From Brucella pseudintermedia (GTDB taxonomy: Bacteria; Pseudomonadota; Alphaproteobacteria; Rhizobiales; Rhizobiaceae), in assembly GCF_008932435.1 (NCBI RefSeq), contig NZ_WBWE01000006.1:168017-232016 (forward strand): 64,000 nt of DNA, in the 5' to 3' direction. Below the pieces are notes generated by a model, which made no database searches, was not told the DNA's origin, and saw nothing but the letters and a program-made list of their open reading frames with translations. Each line of letters starts with the position of its first letter. Position 1 is the stretch's first letter. This document shows positions 25,427 to 35,505 of this stretch, piece by piece. The position numbers were made by a program, and so were the translations under genes.

Positions 25427-28114
25427 TCAAGCGGCCAGATCGCGCAGAACGGTCTGCAGAATGCCGCCGTTCTTCATGTAGTCCAGCTCGTCCAGCGTAT
25501 CGATGCGGCAGATGAGCGGAACCTTCTTCACCGTGCCGTCGGCATAGGTGATGGAGGCTTCGACCTTCTGGCGCGGACGCACATCGGCGAGGCCTTCGAT
25601 GGTGACGATTTCGTCGCCCTTGAGGCCCAGCGTCTGCCAGCTCGTGCCTTCCTCGAAGACGAAAGGCACAATGCCCATGCCGACGAGGTTGGAGCGGTGG
25701 ATACGCTCGAACGACTGCGCGATCACGGCCTTGACGCCCAGCAGGTTCGTGCCCTTGGCAGCCCAGTCACGCGAAGAACCGTTGCCGTATTCGACGCCTG
25801 CGAAGACGACGAGCGGCACGCCCTCGGCCTTGTACTGCATGGCAGCATCGTAGATCGAGGTTTCTTCCTTCGACGGATAGTGGATGGTGTAGCCGCCTTC
25901 ACGTCCGTTTTCACCCAGCATGTGGTTGCGGATGCGGATATTTGCGAAGGTGCCGCGCATCATCACTTCATGGTTGCCGCGACGCGTGCCGTACTGGTTG
26001 AAGTCGGCGACGCCGACGCCATGGTCGAGCAGATACTTGCCAGCAGGCGACTGCGCCTTGATCGAACCGGCAGGCGAAATGTGGTCGGTGGTGATCTTGT
26101 CGCCGAAGAGGCCCAGAATGCGGGCGCCCTTGACGTCGCCGATCGTGCCGGCTGACTTGCCCATGCCGACGAAGTAAGGCGGGTTCTGCACATAGGTCGA
26201 ATTGTCGTCCCATGCATAGGTCTGGCCTGCGGGAACCTGCACGGCCTGCCAGTTTTCGTCGCCCTTGAACACGTCCGCATATTTTTCCGAGAAAATCTTG
26301 CGCGTCACGTTCTTGGCGATGAAGTCCTGGATTTCCTGCGAAGAAGGCCAGATGTCGCGGAGATAGACCGGGTCGCCGTTCTGGTCTTCGCCGAGCGGCT
26401 CCTTGGTCAGGTCCTTGGTGACCGTACCGGCAAGAGCGTGGGCGACGACGAGCGGCGGCGAGGCGAGGTAGTTAGCCTGAACGTCCGGCGAAACGCGGCC
26501 TTCGAAGTTACGGTTGCCGGACAGGACGGCAGCCGCGATCAGGCCCTTTTCGTTGATCGTCTTGGAGATCGGAGCCGGCAGCGGACCGGAATTGCCGATG
26601 CAGGTCGTGCAGCCGAAGCCGACGAGGTTGAAGCCGAGCGCATCGAGATCCTTCTGGAGGCCAGCGGATTCGAGATAGGCGGCGACAACCTGCGAACCGG
26701 GCGCGAGCGAGGTCTTGACCCATGGCTTGGTCTTCAGGCCCTTGGCGACCGCATTGCGGGCCAGAAGGCCAGCGGCGATCAGCACGCTCGGGTTCGAGGT
26801 GTTGGTGCAGGACGTGATGGCGGCAATCACGACATCGCCATGGCCGAGATCGTAGTCCTCGCCCTCAACGGCATAACGCGTGGCCTGGCCGGAGGTCTTC
26901 TTGTACTCGTTTTCAAGCGAGGTGGCGAAACCGGAGCCGATGTTTTCCAGCGGAATGCGGCCTTCCGGACGCTTCGGGCCGGCCATCGACGGAACGACGT
27001 CGCCCATGTCGAGTTCGAGAATGTCGGTGAAGACCGGATCGGCCGCACCCTTTTCACGCCACATGCCCTGCGCGCGGCAATAGGCTTCGACCAGTTCGAT
27101 GCGATGCTCGTCGCGGCCAGTGGTGTTCATGTAGTTGAGCGTTTCGCGGTCGACGGGGAAGAAGCCGCAAGTCGCGCCATATTCCGGGCCCATATTGGCG
27201 ATGGTCGCACGGTCGGCCAGCGTCATGTTTTCGAGGCCCTCGCCGAAGAATTCGACGAACTTGCCGACAACGCCCTTCTTGCGCAGCATCTGCGTGACGG
27301 TGAGCACGAGGTCGGTCGCGGTCACGCCTTCCTTGATCTTGCCGGTCAGGCGGAAGCCGACGACTTCCGGCAGCAGCATGGAAACCGGCTGGCCGAGCAT
27401 GGCCGCTTCAGCTTCGATGCCGCCGACGCCCCAGCCCAGAACGCCAAGGCCGTTGACCATGGTGGTGTGGCTGTCGGTGCCGACGCAGGTGTCGGGATAA
27501 GCGACGGTCGCGCCGTCTTCTTCCTTGGTCCAGACGGCCTGGGCCAGATATTCAAGGTTCACCTGATGGCAGATGCCGGTGCCCGGAGGAACGACGCGGA
27601 AATTCTTGAACGCCTGCTGGCCCCACTTGAGGAAGCGATAGCGCTCGCCATTGCGCTGGTATTCGAGGTCCACATTGGCCTTGAACGCGCTTGGATTGCC
27701 GAATTCATCGACGATGACCGAGTGGTCGATGACCAGATCGACGGGAACCAGCGGATTGATCTTTTCCGGATCGCCGCCGAGCGCCTTGATGCCGTCGCGC
27801 ATGGCTGCAAGGTCAACGACGGCTGGAACGCCGGTGAAGTCCTGCATCAGCACGCGCGCCGGGCGATAGGCGATTTCCGCGCCCGCGGAACCGCGGTCGT
27901 TCAGCCACTTGGCAACAGCTTCGATGTCCGACTTCTTGACGGAGCGGTCGTCCTCGAAGCGGAGCAGGTTCTCAAGCAGAACCTTCATGGAGAATGGAAG
28001 CTTGGAAATGCCTTCGAGGCCATTCTTTTCGGCTTCGGTCAGGCTGTAATAGACGTAATCCTTGCCCCCGACGGTGAGGGTCTTGCGGCATTTAAAGCTG
28101 TCGATGTGCGACAC
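25427..28114 (-). CDS. acnA: Aconitate hydratase A
   Basis: 895 residues, the usual size of AcnA/IRP-type aconitase. It interconverts citrate and isocitrate in the TCA cycle with a 4Fe-4S cluster. Cluster cysteines are in [13 protein letters not shown] and [14 protein letters not shown]. Other family blocks are [26 protein letters not shown] near residue 210, [14 protein letters not shown] near the start of the swivelling domain, and [14 protein letters not shown] with the active-site serine. It is transcribed away from ccmA across a 331-base gap and has its own terminator. Confidence 0.97.
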   Translation of the reverse strand: MSHIDSFKCRKTLTVGGKDYVYYSLTEAEKNGLEGISKLPFSMKVLLENLLRFEDDRSVKKSDIEAVAKWLNDRGSAGAEIAYRPARVLMQDFTGVPAVVDLAAMRDGIKALGGDPEKINPLVPVDLVIDHSVIVDEFGNPSAFKANVDLEYQRNGERYRFLKWGQQAFKNFRVVPPGTGICHQVNLEYLAQAVWTKEEDGATVAYPDTCVGTDSHTTMVNGLGVLGWGVGGIEAEAAMLGQPVSMLLPEVVGFRLTGKIKEGVTATDLVLTVTQMLRKKGVVGKFVEFFGEGLENMTLADRATIANMGPEYGATCGFFPVDRETLNYMNTTGRDEHRIELVEAYCRAQGMWREKGAADPVFTDILELDMGDVVPSMAGPKRPEGRIPLENIGSGFATSLENEYKKTSGQATRYAVEGEDYDLGHGDVVIAAITSCTNTSNPSVLIAAGLLARNAVAKGLKTKPWVKTSLAPGSQVVAAYLESAGLQKDLDALGFNLVGFGCTTCIGNSGPLPAPISKTINEKGLIAAAVLSGNRNFEGRVSPDVQANYLASPPLVVAHALAGTVTKDLTKEPLGEDQNGDPVYLRDIWPSSQEIQDFIAKNVTRKIFSEKYADVFKGDENWQAVQVPAGQTYAWDDNSTYVQNPPYFVGMGKSAGTIGDVKGARILGLFGDKITTDHISPAGSIKAQSPAGKYLLDHGVGVADFNQYGTRRGNHEVMMRGTFANIRIRNHMLGENGREGGYTIHYPSKEETSIYDAAMQYKAEGVPLVVFAGVEYGNGSSRDWAAKGTNLLGVKAVIAQSFERIHRSNLVGMGIVPFVFEEGTSWQTLGLKGDEIVTIEGLADVRPRQKVEASITYADGTVKKVPLICRIDTLDELDYMKNGGILQTVLRDLAA

Positions 28115-28445
28115 TGCGTTCGTCCTTATGCTGCTGGCCGGAAAACCAGGACGAACGCCTAGGCTAGCGTTTCAAGGACGCGCCAAGGTGCGGGTGCAGT
28201 CATTTCCGCTGTCCGTCCCGAAGCCTGCGTCCATAAGGGCAACAGGTTGAGATCGGCCAAAAATGGTTTCCACGCCGACCGCTGGCGTGGTAACCCTCAT
28301 ATAGAGAGTTTTCTAAAACGATTCCAGACAGAATATCGTGAATTCGGCCCCTTGCGGCGAAATGTTGCGATGCCTTTGCGTAGATCTTCCGGGCTTCCGG
28401 TTCTATTGGTCTGGCGCTTATCCATTGGGGCTTAGAGGGTATAAA
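28115..28445. other. Divergent promoter region of acnA and ccmA
   Basis: About 330 bases separate the two divergent starts. The segment around 28300-28325 (GAGTTTTCTAAAACGATTCCAGAC) is AT-rich and could hold promoter elements. I see no clear operator, riboswitch or small gene. The ccmA frame is open upstream to 28338, but without a convincing protein. Confidence 0.5.
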
Positions 28446-29063
28446 ATGCGGCTGGAAGCCGAAAATCTTGCGGGCGAAAGGGGCTGCGAAACGATTTTCG
28501 CGGGCCTTTCTTTTGCGCTCGGTGACGGCGAGGCGCTGGTGGTGACCGGCCCCAACGGCTCCGGCAAGTCCACGCTTTTGCGAATCATCTGCGGCCTGCT
28601 TGCACCGCAAGCGGGGCGGGTGGAACTCACCGACGGCGGCGTGGCCGTGCCGGTGCGCGCCGCCTGCCATTATCTCGGCCACCAGAATGCGATGAAGCCC
28701 GCGCTCAGCGTGCGCGAAAACCTGTCCTTCTGGCAGAATTTCAACGGTGCTGCGCAGATGGAGATCGATGAAGCGCTGGAGGCGGTGGACCTTCCCGGCG
28801 TGGAGCATCTGCCGTTCGGCTATCTGTCGACGGGGCAGAAGCGCCGTGCTTCCATCGCCAGGCTTCTGGTCAGCCACCGCCCGCTCTGGATCGTCGACGA
28901 GCCGACCGCCGGTCTCGACAAGGCGTCGGAAAACCGCTTTGCGGAAATCATGCGCACACATATGCGCGAGGGCGGCATGATCGTCGCCGCAACGCATATT
29001 CCGCTGGGACTGGAATCCGTATCCTCGCTCGACATGGCCACCTATTCGCTTGAGGTCGCCTGA
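28446..29063 (+). CDS. ccmA: Heme exporter ATP-binding protein CcmA
   Basis: 205 residues from MRLEAENLAGERGCETIF. ATP-binding subunit of the CcmABCD complex that releases holo-CcmE for cytochrome c maturation. Walker A is GPNGSGKST, the signature is LSTGQKRRASIARLL, Walker B is LWIVDEPTAGLD and the H-loop is VAATHIPLG. The short length and the CHYLGHQNAMKPALSVRENL Q-loop region are typical of CcmA. The ATG at 28446 is preferred over the upstream frame. It is directly followed by ccmB (TGATG overlap at 29061-29065). Confidence 0.95.
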   Translation: MRLEAENLAGERGCETIFAGLSFALGDGEALVVTGPNGSGKSTLLRIICGLLAPQAGRVELTDGGVAVPVRAACHYLGHQNAMKPALSVRENLSFWQNFNGAAQMEIDEALEAVDLPGVEHLPFGYLSTGQKRRASIARLLVSHRPLWIVDEPTAGLDKASENRFAEIMRTHMREGGMIVAATHIPLGLESVSSLDMATYSLEVA

Positions 29064-29728
29064 TGATAGCGCTTTTCCTCAGAGACTTGCGCCTCAGTTT
29101 CCGCGCCGGTGGCGGCGCGCTGATCGGCATATTGTTCTTCCTCGCGGTCATTGCCGTCATGCCCTTCGGCGTCGGGCCCGACCTCAACCTTCTGGCGCGC
29201 ATCGGTCCCGCCATGCTGTGGATCGGCGCGCTGCTGGCAACGCTTCTGGGGCTCGACCGGCTGTTTCAGGCCGACCGCGAGGACGGTTCGCTCGACCTTT
29301 TGCTGATCGGCGCCGACAGCCACATGCTTCCCTTCACGGTTTTCGTGAAATGCGTGGCGCATTGGGTGGCAAGCGTGCTGCCTCTGGTGATCGCATCGCC
29401 GATGCTGGGCCTTTTCATGAACATGGATGCACCGGCAATCGGCGCGACATCGCTGACGCTTCTGGTGGGAACGCCGGCCATCGCCTTTATCGGCGCGGTG
29501 GGGGCGGCGCTTGCCGTGGCGCTGCCGCGCGGCGGGCTGCTGGTGTCGGTGATCGTTCTGCCGCTCACCATTCCGGTGCTCATTTTCGGTGTATCAGCTT
29601 CGCACGGAGCGACGGTAGACAATGCGCCTTTTCTTGCGCCATTCCTCATTCTTGCTGCACTCACCCTGTTCTTTGCCGTCCTCGGGCCGCTCGCTGCAAG
29701 CGCGGCGCTCAAAAGTTCGACCGATTGA
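29063..29728 (+). CDS. ccmB: Heme exporter membrane protein CcmB
   Basis: 221 residues with six hydrophobic segments. It starts MIALFLRDLRLSFRAGGGALIGILFFLAVIAVMPFGVGPD, the typical CcmB N-terminus, followed by LDRLFQADREDGSLDLLL, a family block between spans. CcmB forms the transmembrane part of the CcmAB transporter. The ATG shares a base with the ccmA stop, so the two are coupled. Confidence 0.95.
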   Translation: MIALFLRDLRLSFRAGGGALIGILFFLAVIAVMPFGVGPDLNLLARIGPAMLWIGALLATLLGLDRLFQADREDGSLDLLLIGADSHMLPFTVFVKCVAHWVASVLPLVIASPMLGLFMNMDAPAIGATSLTLLVGTPAIAFIGAVGAALAVALPRGGLLVSVIVLPLTIPVLIFGVSASHGATVDNAPFLAPFLILAALTLFFAVLGPLAASAALKSSTD

Positions 29729-29782
29729 CGCAGTTGATTGCGGTCAATTGAACGGCACAGGGGGGACAGGTAAATAGAGGCC

Positions 29783-30580
29783 ATGGAAAAAGACATGACC
29801 AAAGACGCGGTTAAAACCACGAGCTGGCTCGATCTGGCCAACCCCACGCGGTTCCTTGCCTTTGCGGGCAAGGTGCTGCCATGGCTGGCCGGGCTTTCGG
29901 CGCTGCTATTGGCCGTTGGGCTCTATATGGTTTTCTTCCTTTCGCCGGAGGATTACCAGCAGGGCATGACGGTCCGCATCATGTATATCCATGTGCCTTT
30001 CGCATGGCTTTCCATGATGTGCTACTCGATCATGGCGGTTTCGGCGCTGGGCACGCTGGTCTGGCGGCATCCGCTGGCCGATGTGTCGATCCGCGCCGCC
30101 GCGCCGCTCGGCGCCGTCTTCACCGCGCTTGCGCTGGCCACCGGCTCGCTCTGGGGCAAGCCGATGTGGGGCACATGGTGGGTGTGGGATGCGCGGCTGA
30201 CCTCGGTTTTCGTGCTGTTCCTGATGTATCTCGGCATTATCGCGCTGTCGCGCGCCATGGACGATCCGGCAAAGAGCGCCAAGCCGGTGGCCGTGCTCAC
30301 GCTGGTCGGCTTCATCAACATCCCGATCATCAAATTTTCGGTCGACTGGTGGAACACGCTGCACCAGCCAGCTTCGGTGTTCCGCATGGACGGCCCGACC
30401 ATCGATGCATCCATGCTGCGCCCGCTTTTCGTGATGGCCATCGGCTTCTCGCTTCTGTTCTTCACGCTGCACATGATGGCCATGCGCAATGAAATCTGGC
30501 GTCGCCGCGTGGCGTCGATGAAGAAACTTGCGGCCCGCAATGCAGATCGCAATCTCAAGGCACAGAAAGGCGCAGCATGA
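29783..30580 (+). CDS. ccmC: Heme handling protein CcmC
   Basis: 265 residues, six spans. The heme-binding tryptophan-rich motif WGTWWVWDARLTS of the heme-handling protein superfamily is near residue 135, and histidines in MYIHVPFAW and WWNTLHQPAS flank it as expected for axial ligands. CcmC delivers heme to CcmE. The ATG at 29783 or the in-frame ATG at 29795 may start translation. Its stop overlaps the ccmD start as ATGA. The C-terminal tail is basic. Confidence 0.95.
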   Translation: MEKDMTKDAVKTTSWLDLANPTRFLAFAGKVLPWLAGLSALLLAVGLYMVFFLSPEDYQQGMTVRIMYIHVPFAWLSMMCYSIMAVSALGTLVWRHPLADVSIRAAAPLGAVFTALALATGSLWGKPMWGTWWVWDARLTSVFVLFLMYLGIIALSRAMDDPAKSAKPVAVLTLVGFINIPIIKFSVDWWNTLHQPASVFRMDGPTIDASMLRPLFVMAIGFSLLFFTLHMMAMRNEIWRRRVASMKKLAARNADRNLKAQKGAA

Positions 30581-30747
30581 ACCATCTTGGCTTCGTTCTC
30601 GCCTCCTATGGCATCACGCTTGCCGCGCTTGCCGTCACCATCGGCTGGATATTGCTCGATCAGCGCATCCAGAAAAACGAATTGAAGCGGCTTGAAGCGC
30701 AGGGCGTGCGCCGCCGTTCCGCAAAATCCCCCGGTAAGGCACAATGA
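30577..30747 (+). CDS. ccmD: Small heme exporter protein CcmD
   Basis: 56 residues, starting MNHLGFVLASYGITLAALAV. One membrane span (YGITLAALAVTIGWILLDQ) is followed by a basic cytoplasmic tail (KNELKRLEAQGVRRRS), exactly the form of CcmD, which links CcmC and CcmE to CcmAB. It overlaps ccmC by four bases (ATGA) at its start and ccmG by four bases (ATGA) at its end. Confidence 0.93.
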   Translation: MNHLGFVLASYGITLAALAVTIGWILLDQRIQKNELKRLEAQGVRRRSAKSPGKAQ

Positions 30748-31340
30748 GTGATACGACCGAAAAACCCGCCGCGCCGAAAAAGCGTGCCACATGGGTTGCC
30801 CTGCTGCCGCTGGCGATTTTCGTCGGGCTGGCGGCGGTGTTCGCGGTGCAGCTTCTGTCGGGCAAGGACAATACGACGATACCGTCCGCGCTGATCGGCA
30901 AGCAGGCTCCGCAGACGAACCTGCCGCCTGTCGAAGGTCTGGTGCGCGATGGCGTGCCTGTTCCGGGCCTCAACAGCGAAGATTTTAAGGGCAAGCTGAC
31001 GCTGGTGAATGTCTGGGGATCATGGTGCGTCCCCTGCCGTCAGGAACACCCGTTGTTGATGGAAATCGCCAAGGACGCGCGCATCCGCGTGGTTGGCCTC
31101 AATTACAAGGACCAGCCGGAAAATGCGCGCCGCTTCCTCGGCGACCTCGGCAATCCCTTTGCCGCCGTCGGCGCCGACCGCGCCGGACGCTCAGCCATCG
31201 AATGGGGCGTCTACGGCGTGCCCGAAACCTTCCTCGTTGATGAGACAGGCAAAATCGTCTACAAACATGTCGGGCCGTTTACGCCGGAGTCAGTGAAGAA
31301 CGATCTGATGCCTGCGGTGGAGAAGGTGCTTCGGAAATAG
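30744..31340 (+). CDS. ccmG: Thiol:disulfide interchange protein CcmG/DsbE
   Basis: 198 residues. An N-terminal membrane anchor (WVALLPLAIFVGLAAVFAVQLL) is followed by a periplasmic thioredoxin fold. The active site is Cys95-Val-Pro-Cys98 in WGSWCVPCRQEHPLL, and the cis-proline loop GVYGVPETFLVDETG is present. CcmG reduces the CXXCH cysteines of apocytochrome c or CcmH. It closes the ccmABCD-ccmG operon; ccmE, ccmF and ccmH are not in this window. Confidence 0.94.
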   Translation: MSDTTEKPAAPKKRATWVALLPLAIFVGLAAVFAVQLLSGKDNTTIPSALIGKQAPQTNLPPVEGLVRDGVPVPGLNSEDFKGKLTLVNVWGSWCVPCRQEHPLLMEIAKDARIRVVGLNYKDQPENARRFLGDLGNPFAAVGADRAGRSAIEWGVYGVPETFLVDETGKIVYKHVGPFTPESVKNDLMPAVEKVLRK

Positions 31341-31393
31341 TATTGGAGATATTATTCTTGGATTGATGATCTGAGGTCCTGTTGTAGCTTTTC

Positions 31394-31500
31394 TAGAGCA
31401 TGTCTCCCAAAAGCGGGAACCGGTTTTTGGGGTAAAGACGTGCCTGAAAACAAATAGATAGAGCATTTCGAATGATTCAGGAAAAACAGGAAATGCTCTA
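31394..31500. repeat. Composite palindromic repeat
   Basis: The first half (about 31394-31445) is a copy of the repeat at 53947-53997 in the opposite orientation, with about six substitutions and one indel over 50 bases. The second half has perfect arms TAGAGCATTT at 31459-31468 and AAATGCTCTA at 31491-31500. It marks the left edge of the AT-rich segment that follows. Confidence 0.8.
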
Positions 31501-31580
31501 AGTATCCTGTCTCTTATTACAGTTTAATAATTGTAAAATTAGCATAATATTTTTTTATTAACTTAAATTTTGGGGATAGA

Positions 31581-32393
31581 ATGGAATTTTCAACTAAAAG
31601 TATATTGTTTTTGTTCTTTTTTGCTTTGGCTGGCATGTCTTATGGTGAGGCAAAAGAGGGTGGTTATTTCCCGCCAAACAACCATGGAAATTATATTAAT
31701 ATTAGTTATGACGCAAATGTAATGCCGGATGACAACAACGGCGGCGTGATTAATATTTATAGTTCTTTTACTTTTAATAAAATTAAAGAGTCTCCTCGTG
31801 GTACGAAGTTTGTCGCTACGCAGTTTGATTTGCTAAAATTACTGGGCGGCGATGTCGGGGTTATGTACATAGGAGTTAACCCGACTCAGCTTTCGCAAGG
31901 ATATCCTGGGCAAGCGCATTTTTCATACTTTGGGAAAGATGGAGTTGGAAAAAGCGATACTTGTAGCAAAGGTGCGGACGCGGAAGAGGGTGTTACTTGC
32001 GCAATAGATCTTCCTACGCATGAAGGCTATACATACAAGCTAAATGCAAAGATTATAAGCGGAGGTCAGTATCATATTGTTGTTGCAGGTACGGTTGAAG
32101 TGTCTGATGGAGACGGAAAAATTATCGATAATAAAGAAATCGGAACAATAGAGGTTGCTCAAGGGGCTGCGTATTTTAAGAACATGATTTCATGGGTGGA
32201 AGGAACAGATGATCCGTGTGATCAAGTTTCTACTACAGATATCACGTTTTATCCACTTCACGTAGTGGGTGTTTACGAGGCCAAAAAGTATGATCTTCCA
32301 TTTGGTGATCCCGTTGACAATGCATGCGGGGTAAGAACCTGGCCAGCGCCTGATGGTATTGGAACAACTATGGAATATCCTGCGAGCCAATAA
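31581..32393 (+). CDS. AT-rich secreted protein of unknown function
   Basis: 270 residues with a signal peptide (SILFLFFFALAGMSYGEAK, cleavage near residue 24). The mature part has four cysteines (SDTCSKG, GVTCAID, DDPCDQV, DNACGV) that could form two disulfides, and many short strands (NYINISYDANVMP, GGVINIYSSFTFNK, YKLNAKIISGGQYHIVVAGTVEV), so a beta-rich extracytoplasmic fold is likely. I do not recognise a family. Codon use is strikingly AT-rich compared with every neighbour, and the gene sits between a palindromic repeat and a terminator. It was probably gained by transfer. Confidence 0.7.
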   Translation: MEFSTKSILFLFFFALAGMSYGEAKEGGYFPPNNHGNYINISYDANVMPDDNNGGVINIYSSFTFNKIKESPRGTKFVATQFDLLKLLGGDVGVMYIGVNPTQLSQGYPGQAHFSYFGKDGVGKSDTCSKGADAEEGVTCAIDLPTHEGYTYKLNAKIISGGQYHIVVAGTVEVSDGDGKIIDNKEIGTIEVAQGAAYFKNMISWVEGTDDPCDQVSTTDITFYPLHVVGVYEAKKYDLPFGDPVDNACGVRTWPAPDGIGTTMEYPASQ

Positions 32394-32401
32394 CATATCT
32401 G

Positions 32402-32428
32402 AAAAAGGGCCTTAAGGCCCTTTTTTCT
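32402..32428. terminator. Bidirectional terminator between converging genes
   Basis: GAAAAAGGGCC TTAA GGCCCTTTTTTC: a symmetric GC stem with an A-run on one side and a T-run on the other, between the AT-rich gene and the end of ilvD. It can stop transcription from both sides. Confidence 0.92.
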
Positions 32429-32439
32429 CATTCAAACTA

Positions 32440-34275
32440 TCAATCCGGCAGTTTCCGGACCGCGCCCTTGGCGGCACTGGTTGCCATGGAGGCATAAGCC
32501 TTCAGCGCGGTGGAAACCTTGCGCTTGCGTTCCTCTGCTGGCTTCCAGCCTGCTGCATCCTGCTCGGCGCGGCGCTGGCTAAGCGTCGCATCGTCCACAG
32601 CCAGATGAATCTTGCGGTTCGGAATGTCGATATCGATGATATCGCCTTCGCGTACCAGACCGATCGTGCCGCCTTCGGCTGCTTCCGGCGAGACGTGGCC
32701 GATCGAAAGGCCCGATGAGCCGCCCGAGAAACGCCCGTCAGTGACAAGCGCGCAAGCCTTGCCCAGCCCCTTCGATTTCAGATAGCTGGTCGGGTAGAGC
32801 ATTTCCTGCATGCCGGGGCCGCCGCGCGGGCCTTCATAGCGGATCAGCACGATGTCGCCCGGCTTGATCTTGCCGTTCAGAATGCCGAGCACAGCCGAAT
32901 CCTGGCTTTCGAAGATGCGGGCAGGGCCGGAGAATTTCAGGATGGAATCATCCACGCCTGCCGTCTTCACGATGCAGCCGTCTTCGGCCAGATTGCCGTA
33001 AAGCACGGCCAGACCGCCGTCCTGACTGAAGGCATGTTCCTTGGAGCGGATGACGCCCTTCTCGCGGTCGGTATCGACATGATCGAAACGGCGTTCCTGA
33101 GAAAAGGCAACCTGTGTAGGGATGCCGCCGGGTGCCGCCGAATAGAACTTGTGCACCATTTCGCTGTTGGTGCGCGTCACGTCCCAATGATCGAGTGCCT
33201 TGCCCAGCGTTTCGCTGTGCACGGTCGGAACGTCGGTGGTCAGCAGGCCCGCGTGATCGAGCTGGCCGAGAATGCCCATGATGCCGCCCGCATGGTGCAC
33301 GTCTTCCATATGCACATTGGCGACGGCAGGGGCGACCTTGCACAGCACCGGCACGCGGCGCGACAGGCGGTCGATATCGGCCATGGTGAAGTCGATTTCC
33401 GCTTCCTGCGCGGCGGCAAGCAGATGCAGGACCGTATTGGTCGAGCCGCCCATGGCAATATCGAGCGTCATGGCGTTTTCAAAAGCCGGGAAGCTCGCAA
33501 TCGAGCGCGGCAGCACGCTTTCGTCGTTCTGCTCGTAATAGCGGCGAGCCAGATCGACAACCAGATGGCCGGCTTCCACAAAGAGGCGCTTGCGGTCGGC
33601 ATGGGTGGCGAGCGTCGAACCGTTGCCCGGCAGCGACAGGCCGAGCGCTTCGGTGAGGCAATTCATCGAATTGGCAGTGAACATACCCGAGCACGAACCG
33701 CAGGTCGGGCAGGCGGAGCGCTCGATGGCCTTGACCTGATCGTCGGTGTAATGATCGTCGGCCGCGGCAACCATCGCATCGACGAGGTCGAGCTTCTTGA
33801 CCTGATCGTCCCAGACGACCTTGCCTGCTTCCATCGGTCCGCCCGAAACGAACACGACCGGGATATTGAGGCGAAGTGCCGCCATCAGCATGCCTGGCGT
33901 GATCTTGTCGCAATTGGAAATGCAGACCATCGCATCGGCGCAGTGCGCATTGACCATATATTCGACCGAGTCGGCGATGAGTTCGCGGGAGGGGAGCGAA
34001 TAGAGCATGCCGTCATGGCCCATGGCGATGCCGTCATCGACCGCGATGGTGTTGAATTCCTTCGCCACGCCGCCAGCGCTTTCGATTTCGCGTGCGACGA
34101 GTTGGCCGAGATCCTTCAGGTGCACGTGGCCGGGCACGAATTGCGTGAACGAGTTCACCACGGCAATAATCGGCTTGCCGAAATCCTCATCCTTCATGCC
34201 GGTGGCGCGCCATAGGCCGCGCGCGCCGGCCATGTTGCGACCGTGGGTGGTTGTACGCGAACGATAAGGAGGCAT
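32440..34275 (-). CDS. ilvD: Dihydroxy-acid dehydratase
   Basis: 611 residues from [20 protein letters not shown]. It converts 2,3-dihydroxy acids to 2-keto acids in isoleucine and valine synthesis. The iron-sulfur and magnesium site cysteines are in [12 protein letters not shown] and [19 protein letters not shown], the two family signature regions. The C-terminal [26 protein letters not shown] contains the catalytic serine region. A TTG two codons upstream (34281) is in frame, but the ATG at 34275 with AAAGG upstream is more likely. It stands alone; the other ilv genes are not here. Confidence 0.97.
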   Translation of the reverse strand: MPPYRSRTTTHGRNMAGARGLWRATGMKDEDFGKPIIAVVNSFTQFVPGHVHLKDLGQLVAREIESAGGVAKEFNTIAVDDGIAMGHDGMLYSLPSRELIADSVEYMVNAHCADAMVCISNCDKITPGMLMAALRLNIPVVFVSGGPMEAGKVVWDDQVKKLDLVDAMVAAADDHYTDDQVKAIERSACPTCGSCSGMFTANSMNCLTEALGLSLPGNGSTLATHADRKRLFVEAGHLVVDLARRYYEQNDESVLPRSIASFPAFENAMTLDIAMGGSTNTVLHLLAAAQEAEIDFTMADIDRLSRRVPVLCKVAPAVANVHMEDVHHAGGIMGILGQLDHAGLLTTDVPTVHSETLGKALDHWDVTRTNSEMVHKFYSAAPGGIPTQVAFSQERRFDHVDTDREKGVIRSKEHAFSQDGGLAVLYGNLAEDGCIVKTAGVDDSILKFSGPARIFESQDSAVLGILNGKIKPGDIVLIRYEGPRGGPGMQEMLYPTSYLKSKGLGKACALVTDGRFSGGSSGLSIGHVSPEAAEGGTIGLVREGDIIDIDIPNRKIHLAVDDATLSQRRAEQDAAGWKPAEERKRKVSTALKAYASMATSAAKGAVRKLPD

Positions 34276-34507
34276 TTTCAAACCTTTTAGGAACTATTCT
34301 AATTCTAACCGCTATGACAGAACCGCCCCCGCAGAGCAAAGCGCAAATTGCCCCATATTCCCAGGGACTGGTCCATTTGCAGGCTTGCGGACAACGGAAA
34401 GGGTTCCGGCGTGCGACAGCTTTCGCAGGCACAGACAAGGCAATCTAGCACGTTATTGTTATAAGGCAAAAGATTTTACGGCAAAAACGTAAGGAAATTG
34501 CTTGGAT

Positions 34508-34954
34508 TTAAGAACGGGCGCTGGCCATTGCACTGTCCAGCAGGGCATTCGCGGTTTTCATCCGCTGTTCGGCGGCGGATCGAAATTCTTCGGGCAGGCG
34601 GTCGGGGTGATTGCTGGCGGCAAAGCTGCGGCGGCGGCGCTGCAGTTCGGCGCGTTTCAGGCCCGGCTGAAGGTCAAGCTCGCGGCGGATCGCATCCGGC
34701 GACTGGCTTTGCATGCGCGCGGCAATTGCCTGCCGTTCGTGTTCCGGATCGGGAGCCGGTTCCGGCAGGCTTCCAATGTCGAACAGGCGCTCCAGATCGT
34801 CGGGCTGGCGAGGGGATGCCGGCAGGTCCGGCAGGTCGGCGGAAAAAACAGCGGAAGCAAATCCGAATTGCGGGCCGCGCATGCCGTCTGCGGGTGGCTG
34901 ATCAGCCTCGACTTCCTTCAGTACGGTTGCGAAATCGGGAAAGGTCGGCTGCAT
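34508..34954 (-). CDS. J-domain-related protein
   Basis: 148 residues. The C-terminal 45 residues resemble helices II-IV of a DnaJ domain: LKRAELQRRRRSFAASNHPDRLPEEFRSAAEQRMKTANALLD, with the diagnostic HPD at about residue 115. The first 90 residues are Pro/Asp-rich and of low complexity. HPD loops stimulate the ATPase of DnaK-type chaperones, so a specialised co-chaperone is possible. It begins 9 bases after the receiver-domain gene stop, so the two form one unit. Confidence 0.7.
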   Translation of the reverse strand: MQPTFPDFATVLKEVEADQPPADGMRGPQFGFASAVFSADLPDLPASPRQPDDLERLFDIGSLPEPAPDPEHERQAIAARMQSQSPDAIRRELDLQPGLKRAELQRRRRSFAASNHPDRLPEEFRSAAEQRMKTANALLDSAMASARS

Positions 34955-34963
34955 CCCGCCTCG

Positions 34964-35338
34964 TCAGACCAGATGCGAGGCAAGGGCGGAGGCCAGCGTG
35001 CGCGTCAGCACGGATGGCGGGATAGGCTTCTGGAAAACCGGTACTTCCGGGTAGCGGTCCGCCAGACGGGCGGGCAATCCGCCGCCTGTGTGGATGACCA
35101 CGAAGACATCGCGGCTTTTCAGCCGGTCCAGCACCGCTTCCACATCGCCATCGGCAAGATTCACGTCCAGAATGGCGGCGTCGATTTCGTTGCGGTTGAT
35201 GATGTCAATCGCTTGCCGGACAGTGCCGACTGGGCCGAGAACGGTTCCGTTCGCATCCTCGACAGTCGCGGCGACGTCGAGGGCGACGAAAACCTCGTCC
35301 TCCACCACCAACACCCGCCGATGTCCAAGATCGTTCAT
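34964..35338 (-). CDS. Single-domain response regulator
   Basis: 124 residues from MNDLGHRRVLVVEDEVFVALD. It is a bare receiver domain: acidic pocket in VVEDE, phospho-acceptor Asp in DAAILDVNLADGD (about residue 54), Thr in VIHTGGG and Lys in PVFQKPIPPSVL. There is no output domain, so it probably works in a phosphorelay or by protein contact. An in-frame start at 35386 is less likely. A TTAA-N7-TCAA sequence lies upstream at 35433-35447. The J-domain gene follows at once. Confidence 0.87.
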   Translation of the reverse strand: MNDLGHRRVLVVEDEVFVALDVAATVEDANGTVLGPVGTVRQAIDIINRNEIDAAILDVNLADGDVEAVLDRLKSRDVFVVIHTGGGLPARLADRYPEVPVFQKPIPPSVLTRTLASALASHLV

Positions 35339-35505
35339 CACTTGTCTCGCTGCCTCCCTTTTCGAGGTAAGCCCATCACGCAACAAATGCGCGAGCGCAA
35401 GCAGAGGTTCCTTTTCCCGGCATGATAATGCGTTAATGGTGAATCAAACCTTTACCGGTTCCTTGACAGCTTCAGGCCGCCCGCTGGCAGCTTTCAGGAG
35501 CACTG

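Noticed and set aside
34276..34507. Leader peptide or riboswitch controlling ilvD
   Set aside because: A short frame on the opposite strand exists (ATG at 34314), but there are no runs of Ile/Val/Leu codons on the ilvD strand and no attenuator hairpin that I can recognise.
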